Source of the DNA: Cytobacillus sp. NJ13
GTDB taxonomy: Bacteria > Bacillota > Bacilli > Bacillales > Cytobacillaceae
Length of the DNA: 64,000 bases
Direction of reading: 5' to 3'
Assembly (NCBI GenBank): GCA_030348385.1
Contig: JAUCFP010000006.1
Span: forward strand, 3,933,501 to 3,997,500
The position numbers were made by a program, and so were the translations under genes. Under the pieces are notes generated by a model that saw only the letters and a list, made by a program, of their open reading frames with translations, did no database searches and was not told where the DNA came from. This document shows, piece after piece, positions 26,821-36,238 of the stretch; the first letter of the stretch is position 1; each line of letters starts with the position of its first letter.

Positions 26821-27954
26821 ATGAACATGTGGTTACACTATAACATAATAATTATACTAATACTCTTAGGTGTACTAATTTACTTTAATGGAAGATCAAG
26901 AAATAAAGATAAGTTATTCATTTCAATTTCCTTTATAATGTTTTTTATCTTGTCCGCCTTTCGCTCAGAGAATATTGGAAATGATACATTTAGTTATATA
27001 TCATTATTTGAAAGAATAGCAAACAAAAATGACTTTTCACAATTTACAAGCGGGTATGAAACAGGATATGTTTATTTGAACAAGTTAATATCGACTATAA
27101 ACCCTCATCCACAATTTTTTCTAATTTTTACGAGTATAATATTATTAATTGGCTTTGCCTTTTTTATATATAAAAAATCTAATAATGTATTTTTAAGTGT
27201 GTTTTTATTCTATACACTGGGTTTTTATGGATCTTCACTTAATATCCTAAGGCAATATATCGCTTTATTAATAATATTACTTGCTTATGAATATATGAGA
27301 AAGAAAAAAATATTTGTTGCTATTATTCTCATATTATTAGCTTCACAATTCCATGCTACTGCATTAATTGGATTTTTATTATTGCTTATACCATATATTA
27401 GATTTAATTATAAAATAATTTTTATTTTCATATGTGTTAGTATATTAATACAATTTAGCTTTGGTTTTATAATAAATTTAGTGTTTACAATTTCACCAAA
27501 GTATCATGTCTATTTAAATTCTGCCTATTTTGAAGGTGAAATTAGATTAGCGAGTATACTAAACCTTTTAATAATATTCATTATATTTATTATGGGATTA
27601 ATTTTAAACTATAATACAAAACCCGAGAAATATAGCGCTGAGATAAAATTAGGTAGCGTTAAGCATAAAAAAATAATAAGTGATAATTATGCTATGCAGT
27701 ATTTAATATTGTTTTCAGCATGTATAACATTTATTTCATTAAAGTTTAATTTAATTGAGAGGTTAAGTGAATATTTCTTTGTCTTTTCAATTATTTATCT
27801 GCCTAACATATTAAGTAAAATTCGAGAAAAAAAACTATATACAATTATAGTATATCTCGTTTGTGTCTTTAGTTTTATATATATCACTGTTATTTTATTA
27901 TTTCGTCCAGAATGGAATAGAATATTTCCGTATGAATTTTTTTGGCAAATATAG
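26821..27954 (+). CDS. EpsG-family polysaccharide polymerase-like membrane protein
   Basis: The 377-residue protein has about ten transmembrane helices. FRSENIGNDTFSYISLF after the second helix and GFYGSSLNILRQYIALLIILLAYEY are the conserved EpsG patterns (Asp/Tyr loop and LRQ). EpsG proteins are thought to polymerise repeat units outside the membrane, the Wzy role. It is the only polymerase candidate in this operon and pairs with the flippase at 30.3 kb. Two ATG codons (26821 and 26827) are possible starts; neither has a strong ribosome binding site. Confidence 0.82.
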   Translation: MNMWLHYNIIIILILLGVLIYFNGRSRNKDKLFISISFIMFFILSAFRSENIGNDTFSYISLFERIANKNDFSQFTSGYETGYVYLNKLISTINPHPQFFLIFTSIILLIGFAFFIYKKSNNVFLSVFLFYTLGFYGSSLNILRQYIALLIILLAYEYMRKKKIFVAIILILLASQFHATALIGFLLLLIPYIRFNYKIIFIFICVSILIQFSFGFIINLVFTISPKYHVYLNSAYFEGEIRLASILNLLIIFIIFIMGLILNYNTKPEKYSAEIKLGSVKHKKIISDNYAMQYLILFSACITFISLKFNLIERLSEYFFVFSIIYLPNILSKIREKKLYTIIVYLVCVFSFIYITVILLFRPEWNRIFPYEFFWQI

Positions 27955-27959
27955 GTAAA

Positions 27960-28905
27960 ACATGATACGGCATGGGCATCAGCATCTTTGCATAAGGGCG
28001 ATGAAATTATAATGCAATCTCCAAGAAAAGAGCTACATGAAATAGTAAATGATAGTTTTGTATTATCAATTCCTACACAGACCTGCGTTTCACTGTTATA
28101 AAACAACTAATGTAAACCCGAAAGTACAGTTTATGAAAAATGTAGATTATAAATTTGTATTTGGAAGTAATTTGCTTTACACAAACATGTTACGTCCTTG
28201 ATTAAATTGGAGTATAAACCCATTTAATTATTTGTCTGTTAGAGGCGGCGTACTGCTTGGTGTAGGTTGTGGAGTAAATAGTAACAAAATTAACACTGGT
28301 ATACCCAAAAATTGTACACGTCGGTATTATCTAATGAGTATATTCATAGTGAACGTGATGACAAAACAAAAGGGATTATTTAACTTAAAGCAATAAATAC
28401 TGGGTGTCCAACTCTATGGTCACTTGCCTCTGAGTTATATAATGAAATACCAACAAAAAAATCTAATTCTGTAGTATTCACACTTACAGATTATTCAAGG
28501 GCCATAATTAGCGATCAGAAATTAATAAGTAATTTAAAGAATAATTACGAAAAGGTCTATTTTTGCCTCAGGACTCTGAAGACTTTTCATATTTTAATAC
28601 ATTTGGAAATGTTTCAGGGATAGAAGTAATCCCCCTGACTACTGAAGATTTTTAAGAATTTTCAATACTGATGTAGATTACATTGGTACCCGTTTACATG
28701 GGGGTATTATGGTATGAAGCATAAAAAGCGTTCAATAATTATTACAGTCTATCACCGGGCAAGAGAAATGAATAAAAGTTACAACTTAAATTATATAGAA
28801 AGAAAAGAAATTGATAAATTATCCCAAACAATAAACTCTGAATTTACTACGTCAGTTAATCTGAACTATGAAAATATAAGTCGATGGATGGAGCAGTTTA
28901 TTTAA
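27960..28905 (+). pseudogene. Decayed second polysaccharide pyruvyl transferase gene
   Basis: Translations in shifting frames align along the whole length of the intact protein at 25.1 kb: SLHKGDEIIMQSPRKELHEI, then NVDYKFVFGSNLLYTNMLRP followed by a stop, VLLGVGCGVNSNKI, AINTGCPTLWSLASELYNEI, PTKKSNSVVFTLTDYS, and an open C-terminus (KRSIITV-like stretch, YHRAREMNK) ending at 28905. At least five frameshifts or stops break it and the start is gone. It arose by duplication or by acquisition of a related gene, and is dead. Confidence 0.8.
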
Positions 28906-29023
28906 CCTATATGATGTTTTATTAACGTAAAAACTAATAACAGTATGGCTAATGAAAATATGGTGTAAATTCGTTCGGCTTTTTGGGGTAATAATTTTGT
29001 TTTTTAGTAGAGGTGAAAGAAAT

Positions 29024-30049
29024 ATGTCAATACTAATAACTGGTGGTATGGGGTACATTGGCTCCCATACGGTGAAATACTTTTTGGATAAAAATGAAGA
29101 TGTAATTGTGGTTGATAACCTACAGGGTGGTCATAGCAAATCAATTAATGTTGATTATTTCTATCAAATTGATTTAAGGGATAAAATGGCTTTAGACCAA
29201 GTCTTCAAAAAGCATAATATAGAGGCCGTTATACATTTTGCAGCTAATTCCTTAGTTGGAGAAAGTATGGAGAAGCCTCATGATTATTATCATAATAATG
29301 TTTATGGTATGCTTTGCCTTCTGGATATTATGAAGAAAAATAATGTTGTTAAGATTGTATTCTCATCAACCGCCGCTACTTACGGGGAACCTAAGAATAT
29401 TCCTATTCTAGAGGAAGATGAAACCAATCCAGCAAATCCTTATGGGGAAACCAAGCTTGCCATGGAAAAAATGATGAAATGGTTTGAAAAGGGATATGGG
29501 ACTAAGTATGTTTCTTTAAGATACTTTAACGCTGCAGGTGCCCATAAAAATGGAGAAATTGGAGAAGATCATAATCCTGAGACGCATCTTATCCCTTTAA
29601 TTTTACAAGTTCCGCTTGGATTAAGAGAAAAAATCTATATTTTTGGTGATGATTACCCTACAAAAGATGGGACATGCATTAGAGATTATATTCATGTTAT
29701 GGACCTAGCTTCTGCTCATTATCAGGCTTTAGAGTATTTAAGAAATGATAATTCAAGTAATATATTTAATCTTGGTAATGGTAATGGTCACTCGGTTATA
29801 GAAGTGATAAATATGGCAAGGAAAGTGACTAACCATCCAATTCCTGCAGAAGTAAAGGGAAGAAGAATGGGAGACCCAGCTGTTCTAATTGCCTCATCTG
29901 AGAAGGCTAAAAATGTGTTAGGTTGGAATCCAATGTTTGACTCGCTAGAAAGAATTATTACTGATGCATGGAACTGGCATAAAAATCATCCAAAGGGGTA
30001 TTCCAACGAACCTAATAAAAATCTTTCGTTACGAAGTTGGAAAGATTAG
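29024..30049 (+). CDS. galE: UDP-glucose 4-epimerase
   Basis: The ATG at 29024 follows AGAGGTGAAAGAAAT; upstream in-frame codons have no site. The 341-residue enzyme begins SILITGGMGYIGSHT (NAD-binding GxxGxxG), has FSSTAATYGEP with the catalytic Ser/Thr, the PYGETKLAMEK Tyr-Lys pair, and RYFNAAGAH. It interconverts UDP-glucose and UDP-galactose (or the N-acetyl forms), using UDP-glucose made by the uridylyltransferase encoded at 18.2 kb. It sits between the pyruvyl transferase remnant and the flippase. Confidence 0.93.
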   Translation: MSILITGGMGYIGSHTVKYFLDKNEDVIVVDNLQGGHSKSINVDYFYQIDLRDKMALDQVFKKHNIEAVIHFAANSLVGESMEKPHDYYHNNVYGMLCLLDIMKKNNVVKIVFSSTAATYGEPKNIPILEEDETNPANPYGETKLAMEKMMKWFEKGYGTKYVSLRYFNAAGAHKNGEIGEDHNPETHLIPLILQVPLGLREKIYIFGDDYPTKDGTCIRDYIHVMDLASAHYQALEYLRNDNSSNIFNLGNGNGHSVIEVINMARKVTNHPIPAEVKGRRMGDPAVLIASSEKAKNVLGWNPMFDSLERIITDAWNWHKNHPKGYSNEPNKNLSLRSWKD

Positions 30050-30264
30050 CACCTTTTTAATATGCCCCCATTGTAAAATAATTTAATAAACGTTATGGAT
30101 ATGTTTGATACTATTTTTTATGGTTTTCATATGAAGCTATGTCGTGCGTTCAAATGAATCCCTTTGTTAATTTTCTTTGGAAAACTTATTATAGACTAAG
30201 GATTTTAATAGGAAACTTAAATAAATCTTAGATTGATTTTTCCTAGTAAGGTTGATGAATAAAA

Positions 30265-31680
30265 TTGAATAATTACAAAAAGTTAGTTAGCAATTCACTC
30301 GTTTTTGCAATAGGAAACCTAGGTACAAAATTGATTATCTTTTTTCTAGTTCCACTTTACACATATTATTTAACAACTAGTGAATTTGGTCTGGTGGATT
30401 TATTAACTACTACAATAAATTTGTTACTGCCAATCTTTACTATGAGTATTTCTCAATCTGTATTAAGATTCGTGATGGATAAGAATTATGATAAACACGC
30501 AGTATTAATAAATTCTTTAGTAGTAATATTTATTGGCTTTATTTTATTATTAATGTGCTATCCAATATTTAGTGCTTTATTACCACTCGATGGATTTATC
30601 ATTTACTTTTATTTATTGTTAATGATGCAGTCTATTTACAATGTACTAGCGGAATATATTAGGGCAAAAGGAAGGATTAGATTATTCGCAATTAGTGGAA
30701 TTATTAATGCATGCATTCTATTAATTTGTAATCTTATCTTCCTTGTAATATTTAAAATGGGGATTGTTGGGTACTTAGTTTCTATTATCATTGCTCATAT
30801 CTTTAGTAGCATATTTGTAAGTATTGGCGGAGGAATATATAGAGATATATATGTAAAAAAAGTAAATATTAAATTAATGAAGGAAATGTTAATATACAGC
30901 ATTCCTCTAATGCCCAATGCACTAATGTGGTGGATAATGGGTTTATCAGATAGATTTATTATTACTTATTTTTTGGGATTAAGTGCAAATGGTATATATG
31001 CAGTAGCAAATAAAATACCAAGTATTTTAAATATTGTCCACTCTATTTTTTTTCAGGCCTGGCAAATGTCTGCTATTGAAGAAGCTGGATCAAAAGACAA
31101 GTCTAGATTCTTTACAAATGTATTTAGTGTGTTCTCTGTAACTATGTTAATTTCGACCTCGGTACTAATAGTTCATTTGAAAATAATAATAGAGATTATT
31201 ATAGCGGGGAGTTATTTTCAAGCATGGAAATACGTACCTTTTTTATTATTGGGTGCTGTATTTTCAAGTTTTTCCGGTTTCTTAGGTACGAATTATATAG
31301 CAGCTAAAAGAACTACTGGTGTTATAAAAACCTCGGCTACTGGTGCAATTTTAAATATAGTTTTCAACATAATATTAATTCCATCAATTGGAATTTATGG
31401 TGCAGCTTTTGGAACAATGCTTAGTTTTGCTGTAATCTGGATATTAAGGATTAAAGATACTAAAAAGTTTGTAAATATAAAGTTAAATGTAAAAAATCTC
31501 TTGCTTACTCTAATAATTATATTTATTCAAATTGGTGTATTGTATATTAATTTGGATTTTGAATACTTACTGCAACTTAGTTTGTTATCTATTATTATTA
31601 TTATAAATTTAAAAGAGATTAAATTAATTATTTTTAAGCTAACAGAGTTTGTGACAAACAAGCTCAAAAAATCTAGATAA
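30265..31680 (+). CDS. Oligosaccharide flippase (Wzx-type, MOP superfamily)
   Basis: The 471-residue protein starts at TTG (MNNYKKLVSNSLVFAIGNLGTK). It is hydrophobic throughout, with about 12-14 transmembrane helices in the pattern of polysaccharide-biosynthesis flippases (SDRFIITYFLGLSANGIYAV in the middle, LGTNYIAAKRTTG later). It should move the undecaprenyl-linked repeat unit across the membrane for polymerisation by the EpsG-like protein. It is the last gene of the operon; no clear intrinsic terminator follows. A TAAGG stretch upstream is a weak ribosome binding site. Confidence 0.87.
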   Translation: MNNYKKLVSNSLVFAIGNLGTKLIIFFLVPLYTYYLTTSEFGLVDLLTTTINLLLPIFTMSISQSVLRFVMDKNYDKHAVLINSLVVIFIGFILLLMCYPIFSALLPLDGFIIYFYLLLMMQSIYNVLAEYIRAKGRIRLFAISGIINACILLICNLIFLVIFKMGIVGYLVSIIIAHIFSSIFVSIGGGIYRDIYVKKVNIKLMKEMLIYSIPLMPNALMWWIMGLSDRFIITYFLGLSANGIYAVANKIPSILNIVHSIFFQAWQMSAIEEAGSKDKSRFFTNVFSVFSVTMLISTSVLIVHLKIIIEIIIAGSYFQAWKYVPFLLLGAVFSSFSGFLGTNYIAAKRTTGVIKTSATGAILNIVFNIILIPSIGIYGAAFGTMLSFAVIWILRIKDTKKFVNIKLNVKNLLLTLIIIFIQIGVLYINLDFEYLLQLSLLSIIIIINLKEIKLIIFKLTEFVTNKLKKSR

Positions 31681-32182
31681 GTTTCAAGAGTTTCTTTTAT
31701 GTTGTAACACTTTTTTCGGTTGGTATATACTTTTTATTATGAGCTTACTTAATTATAATAGAAAAGATGCAAAAAAATTTGCCTCAGGCGCCATTGTGAG
31801 TTGAAATGCAGTTTTTCATCGACTCTCTTAACAGAAATGTTTGATTCTTAGCTTAATACACCCACATCCAGTCGCTTTATTTTAGGCAGCTGAAGGATCC
31901 AAAATTTAATGCTATAGATTGGTTTTGAGAAAATGGTTGTGAGATGATTCATAGAACTAGCAGAGCCTAACAACAATCTTGAGAATGGAGACTTTGTAAC
32001 GGCATGTTAGGTTGAATTTGATTAATTAGAGAATAGGTATCAAAAAGGGACAGTCCTAAGCCAAATAATAAGGGATTGGGCGGATATGAGAAGTACCCGT
32101 TGCACTGTTAGGTTTCGTATCAGGCCCAACATATACTTTGTCGAAAGATTAATAGGTTGATCAGAGGAGAAAAGAGTAACAT
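31681..32182. other. 500-base non-coding stretch between the flippase gene and the AbiH remnant
   Basis: I see no gene. The stretch has higher GC than the operon before it and contains an AAAAGGGACAGTCC motif near 32050, of a kind found next to small transposon-related repeats in Bacillaceae. It is probably degraded mobile DNA, but nothing can be named. Confidence 0.25.
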
Positions 32183-33023
32183 ATGGCTCATCAGCCTATA
32201 ACCTTATATATAATTGGGAACGGTTTGACTTGTTACATGGCGTTAAATCCGGCTATTCTATGTTCAAGGAATATCTCAAGAAACGGGATAAAGCCCTAAG
32301 CTTCGAAATGGGTACTTATTTCGAATGCGAGGATTTCTGGGGCGGTTTTGAAATAATCTGTCCTTTCTTTCTCGCGAAATGATCATGGAATCAGTGGATA
32401 CAATGCTGGATACTTATATGGGATAAATTTGATGAAGATGATGACAACTTCTCTTATGCCGATTATTTTGCAACTATTGAAATGGGGAAACAAGTTATTC
32501 CTGACCTGCTCAATAATTTGCCTAGGTTTAAACAATGGATTAAAACATTATATCCAAGAAAGAAGCCCTCGATAAGCTATTTAATCGTGATGCTTTATAT
32601 CTAAATTTTAATTATACTGAGTTTCTTGAAACGCTTTATGGAGTACCTAACGATAACATCCTATACATTCACGGTGTTAGGAGAGATCAGAAAAAGAAGT
32701 TAATCATAGGTCATGGTCGCAATCCAAATAAGGATTTTGCTGACTGGTACGAAAGAAATAAAGGTGATCAGCGATTCAATAATTATCGCAAAGTAACTGA
32801 AAACTCGGCATTCTTTGATTCGCTTAAGGAGATACAAGAGATTGTTGTGATTGGGCATTCATTATCGCCGGTAGATCACCCCTACTTTAGAAAAATTATC
32901 GAAGAAAATACAATGCCCGATAAGCTGCATTGGAAAATTAGCTGATACAGCGATCCTGATAAAGATAGGATTAGAAAATTTGATGCAATGATGGGCATAG
33001 ATGAGCAAAATGTTGAGATTTAA
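32183..33023 (+). pseudogene. AbiH-family phage abortive-infection gene, frameshifted
   Basis: The ATG at 32183 opens ITLYIIGNG; after a one-base shift comes FDLLHGVKSGYSMFKEYL, then EDFWGGFE, a further shift, FSYADYFATIEMGKQVIPDL, another shift, and a long C-terminal part with LYLNFNYTEFLETLYGV, ILYIHGVRRD, IIGHGRNP and IVVIGHSLSPVDHPYF, ending at 33023 with one internal TGA. The order IGNGFDL, LNFNYT, HG, GHS is diagnostic for AbiH. At least four lesions make it non-functional. It marks a defence gene that once lay at the downstream end of the polysaccharide operon. Confidence 0.78.
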
Positions 33024-33054
33024 TCTATGATCGATAAACTTAGAAATATTAATA

Positions 33055-33090
33055 CTCGCCTGGTTAAATAGATGGCTAGGCGGGTTTATT
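33055..33090 (+). terminator. Intrinsic terminator after the AbiH pseudogene
   Basis: CTCGCCT pairs with AGGCGGG around a 16-base loop, followed by TTTATTT. Confidence 0.55.
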
Positions 33091-33143
33091 TGTGTTGGAC
33101 TTACGCCATAGGGCGTTGATTTACTAAAGCAGGAAATACTAAT

Positions 33144-33177
33144 AGGATTATGCAAGCTTCGGCATAATCCTTTTATT
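33144..33177. terminator. Second strong hairpin terminator
   Basis: AGGATTATGC and GCATAATCCT form a perfect 10-bp stem around AAGCTTCG, followed by TTTATTT on the plus strand. On the minus strand it directly follows a short open frame ending at 33177-33179 (MLIDLEWGKIVKEEML), perhaps the tail of a lost minus-strand gene. Confidence 0.6.
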
Positions 33178-33435
33178 TAATCCTTCCTGTATCTACATAA
33201 CATTTCTTCTTTCACAATTTTTCCCCATTCAAGATCAATAAGCATTACATATAAATTAACTGTTTTTCAATGTGAATTTTTAAGTGGTGTTTAATTTTAC
33301 TTCAGAAAGTTAAATTAGTTCAGAATCGATTCACTAGATGGGGTACCTTTAAGTCATAACTAGATTTTTGGGTAAACAGTAAGCCAAGTTTACTTACTAA
33401 ACCGAGCATCAAATAACCCAAGTTTTACTTTTTTT

Positions 33436-35188
33436 GTTTAGTGCAAAATAAAAGTGGTTCTTACGGTTGTTTGGTGAAAAGGGATTCTGGATATTAGGTA
33501 AGTATAATATTCAGGAGGTGGAAACTTATGATGTTCTTATGGTTATCGCATGATCCTCATCTGGAACTAATTCATGTTTTTTCTTCATCTGAACCTGGCT
33601 CCTTACTCCTCACCGTTCAAAGCAAACGGCCCTCTGTTTCGTGTCCAAAGTGCAAAAAAATCACCTCAAGAATTCATAGCCGATATGCACGGATCACGGA
33701 TCATACAGGAACTCCCTGTCAGCGGTCAACCGGTCGAGCTACAGCTTCTTTCAAGAAAATTGTTTTGCGACAAGTCAGAATATTCTGCCAGGATATTCAC
33801 TGAACGTTATGAAGGAATCCCTGCCAATGGCCGGCGTACCTTCCGTGCAGAAAATCTGCTAAGAAAAATAGTGTTTTTCACTAGCTGCCTAGCAGCTGAA
33901 AAGGTAGCACACGCTGCACACATTCCGGTAAGCCATGATGCCTTATTAGCCATTGTTCATCGGACAGAAATGAATCCGGAGGTGTTACCCTTTCCTCGGT
34001 TTGGATGATTTTGCTTTCAAGAAAGGGCATACTTACGGTACGATGATCTGCGACCTTCAAACTCATAAGCCTCTGGCACTCCTGCCCGATCGTAGGCCGG
34101 AAACCGTTACAGCATGGCTAGAAATGAATCCGTTTGTTCAAATGGTCAGCCGGGACGGCTTCACCGCCTTTCGCCAAGGGATTACCGAAGCTGATCCATC
34201 TATCAAGCAAATCTATGATCGGTTTCATTTTATTAGAAATGCAAAAAAGCAACTTGACACTTGGGCATCCCCAATTCTGCCGGCTAAGATTACGTGGATA
34301 GATTCTTCAGATATAGACGAAGAAATCCCTTTAACTCGCGCAGAAAGGCAAACAAGTGACCGGCAAAAACGAAAGTGGGGGATTATTCAGGAAATACAAG
34401 AGCATTCAAACTAGGTAAAAATGTATCCAAGCTGGCAAGAGAATATGATTTGGATTGGCGTACGATTTAAAAGTATACAAACATGAAAAGCCCTCCTGAT
34501 TTTCAAAGACAGTGATCACGTTTAACAGACCCTTTTAACGAGCGAATGAGAAAACTCGAAAAAGGAGGAAAACACTGTAAAACAGATCTATTCTGCTATT
34601 CAAATAGAAGGCTATAAAGGTACTTATTCAGGCGTTCGTACATTTGTACAAAACATTCGGAAAGATAGACAACATAACACCCCAAGAGAAAAGGGTTTTA
34701 TCCAACTCAAGGAGGAGCTTGTGTGCCTGGTTGTGGAAGCCACCCCAAAAATTAAAAAAAGAAGAAACAGAGTTACTACAGCGTACACTAAAAGACTATT
34801 CCACTCTAGAGGGTGTATATCAAACAATCCAGAAATATCGGGCTGTGGTTGAAGCGCGTGATGTAGAAGGTTTTCTTCAATGGCTCAAAGACCAGTTAAG
34901 CAGCCGGAAACACCCTTTTTATTACTACGCTTTCCGTCAGCGGAGTGACATACAGGCTGTAAAAAACGCTCTAACTCTGCCTTTTAGCAATGGATTGCTT
35001 GAGGGGCAAACTAATCGGTTGAAAACCATAAAAAGGATGACATATGGAAGAGCCGGATTGGCATTATTAGAAAAAAGGGTTCTATATCATCTGTAATGCT
35101 ATTTTAAAAAAAAGTTAGCAGAAAAAGAACAAAGGTATGGTTTATTTCACCAAGAAAGCGTAAGAACCACTTTTATTTTGCACTAAAC
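33436..35188 (+). mobile_element. ISL3-type insertion sequence, inactive
   Basis: Terminal inverted repeats of 30 bp match perfectly: left 33436-33465 and right 35159-35188, beginning GTTTAGTGCAAAATAAAAGT when read inwards. Between them lies one broken transposase gene, for a total of about 1.75 kb. No 8-bp direct target repeat is evident at the outer edges, so flanking DNA may have been rearranged after insertion. Its right end touches a fragment of another gene. Confidence 0.82.
33528..35096 (+). pseudogene. ISL3-family transposase, frameshifted
   Basis: ATG follows AGGAGGTGGAAACTT. The first part has the N-terminal zinc finger (SCPKCKKITSRIHSRY). After a frameshift near 33700 comes PVSGQPVELQLLSRKLFCDK and AENLLRKI; a stop interrupts before DDFAFKKGHTYGTMICDL with the first catalytic Asp. 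Further breaks near 34415, 34470 and 34640-34900 separate the C-terminal FSNGLLEGQTNRLKTIKRM, which carries the final catalytic Glu. Zinc finger plus DDFAFKKG plus EGQTNRLK identifies ISL3. With four or more frameshifts or stops it cannot make active transposase. Confidence 0.82.
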
Positions 35189-35190
35189 AC

Positions 35191-35462
35191 AAACTTTATT
35201 CAGTACAAAATACCGATCTTTTTGCTATTTTAAAGGTGGAGAAATTATATATAGCAGCAGCACAAGCTTTGCCTCCGCACCGATTGGCTATACTGAAATG
35301 CTCAAGGAAATATTTTCAGGGGACGGTTTTGTATTGGAGGGGATACAGGAAAATATAGACTTTGTAAAAAAAACAGTGCAAAAGTAAGTGTGGAATTTAC
35401 ACGGTACGACGCGTACAAAATTGATCAAGAAGAGGATGGATAATTGCGGTTAGCTGGTAAAA
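35191..35462 (+). pseudogene. 3' fragment of a paralogue of the secreted-protein gene at 46.96 kb, cut by the insertion sequence
   Basis: Homology starts two bases after the right inverted repeat. KLYSVQNTDLFAILK matches KLYAVPNTDLFAIVK of the protein at 46.96 kb. After one-base shifts, GEIIYSSSTSFASAPIG, EIFSGDGFVLEGIQENIDFV and AKVSVEF align with the same domain, and GWIIAVSW ends the frame as GWIVVSW ends the intact copy. The 5' two thirds are missing and two or three frameshifts are present. A second copy of this uncharacterised gene was evidently lost here. Confidence 0.72.
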
Positions 35463-35522
35463 TAATAAACTAAAATCTTTATATTTTGATATAGCAAGCT
35501 TGCTATTAAAATTCAAATAACA

Positions 35523-35544
35523 TTTAATCAAACGTTTGATTAAA
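35523..35544. promoter_or_regulatory. 22-bp perfect palindrome, possible operator, copy 1
   Basis: The palindrome has the core AATCAAACGTTTGATT. The same 16-bp core recurs within another 22-bp palindrome at 41019-41040. Size and symmetry suit a TetR-like dimer, but no regulator gene is nearby. Confidence 0.4.
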
Positions 35545-35613
35545 ATAAAAGAGTTGTCAAACTCATTGTAATTGATATAAATAGGCAGGTTAGAAAAAAC
35601 TAATCTCTTCCAT

Positions 35614-35659
35614 AATAGCCCATTTAGACTCTTCGTTGGTTGAGTCTAAATGGGCTATT
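35614..35659. terminator. 18-bp perfect hairpin, probable terminator
   Basis: AATAGCCCATTTAGACTC (35614-35631) and its exact complement (35642-35659) enclose a 10-base loop. The flanks are only moderately T-rich. It may be the terminator of the truncated paralogue upstream. Confidence 0.5.
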
Positions 35660-35802
35660 GCAAAATTAGAATGGATAAGGATGAGAAGAAGGACACCATT
35701 TATGTTTATCTTAATCAGGAATTAGTAAAAGCATCATGAAAGATGGGAACATATATTCATCAAGTATCATTTATATATTTCATTCTTAAACCTTTTATTT
35801 AA

Positions 35803-36140
35803 ATTCAAAGGTAATTTCTTGTGGTTCTGCAATTGTGTTATTCTCTTTATCGGTAACTTTGCCAGAGTTATTATTTTTACCGTTTTTACTTTCAGTGGTT
35901 CCGTTTCCGCTATAAAACCAATTCTTGATGCATCCCTTTTTTTACTGTCGAATTCTCCTCCATTATTTTTACCTCTGAACTCGATATTAGCGGCCACTTT
36001 TTCTTCATCCGTGTTTAATATGACCTTATCTATAGGAGTGTAGAATCTTATAATTTTCACTGCCAAACCCCTCGGACTGGGAACTTTTAAAATCTATTAG
36101 ATGGCCGGTCTTGAATAACCCTTTCACTGAAGAAAGTCAT
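35803..36140 (-). pseudogene. Frameshifted minus-strand gene remnant, unknown family
   Basis: Read on the minus strand in three successive frames, the DNA gives coding-like text: KGLFKTGHLIDFKSSQSEG then SENYKI; FYTPIDKVILNTDEEKVAAN then IEFRGKNNGGEFDSKKRD; and KNWFYSGNGTTESKNG through to EITFEFK and a stop near 35803. The joins need one-base shifts near 36050 and 35930. The composition (Asn, Gly, Thr-rich tail) suggests a secreted or pilin-like protein, but I recognise no family. Confidence 0.35.
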
Positions 36141-36238
36141 ATCAATTCTCCCTCTCATCTGGGAATTTTTATATATTTTATTAGATAAAATTGGTAAAAT
36201 AAGAACTAAAGGTATCTTATTCCACGGAAGGAAAGAAC

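Noticed and set aside
33574..35096. Three or four separate small genes within the insertion sequence
   Set aside because: Their translations are consecutive pieces of one ISL3 transposase between perfect inverted repeats, so they are fragments of a single pseudogene.
35819..36043. A 74-residue hydrophobic plus-strand gene
   Set aside because: No ribosome binding site; the minus strand reads as a decayed gene over the same bases, so this is probably its shadow.
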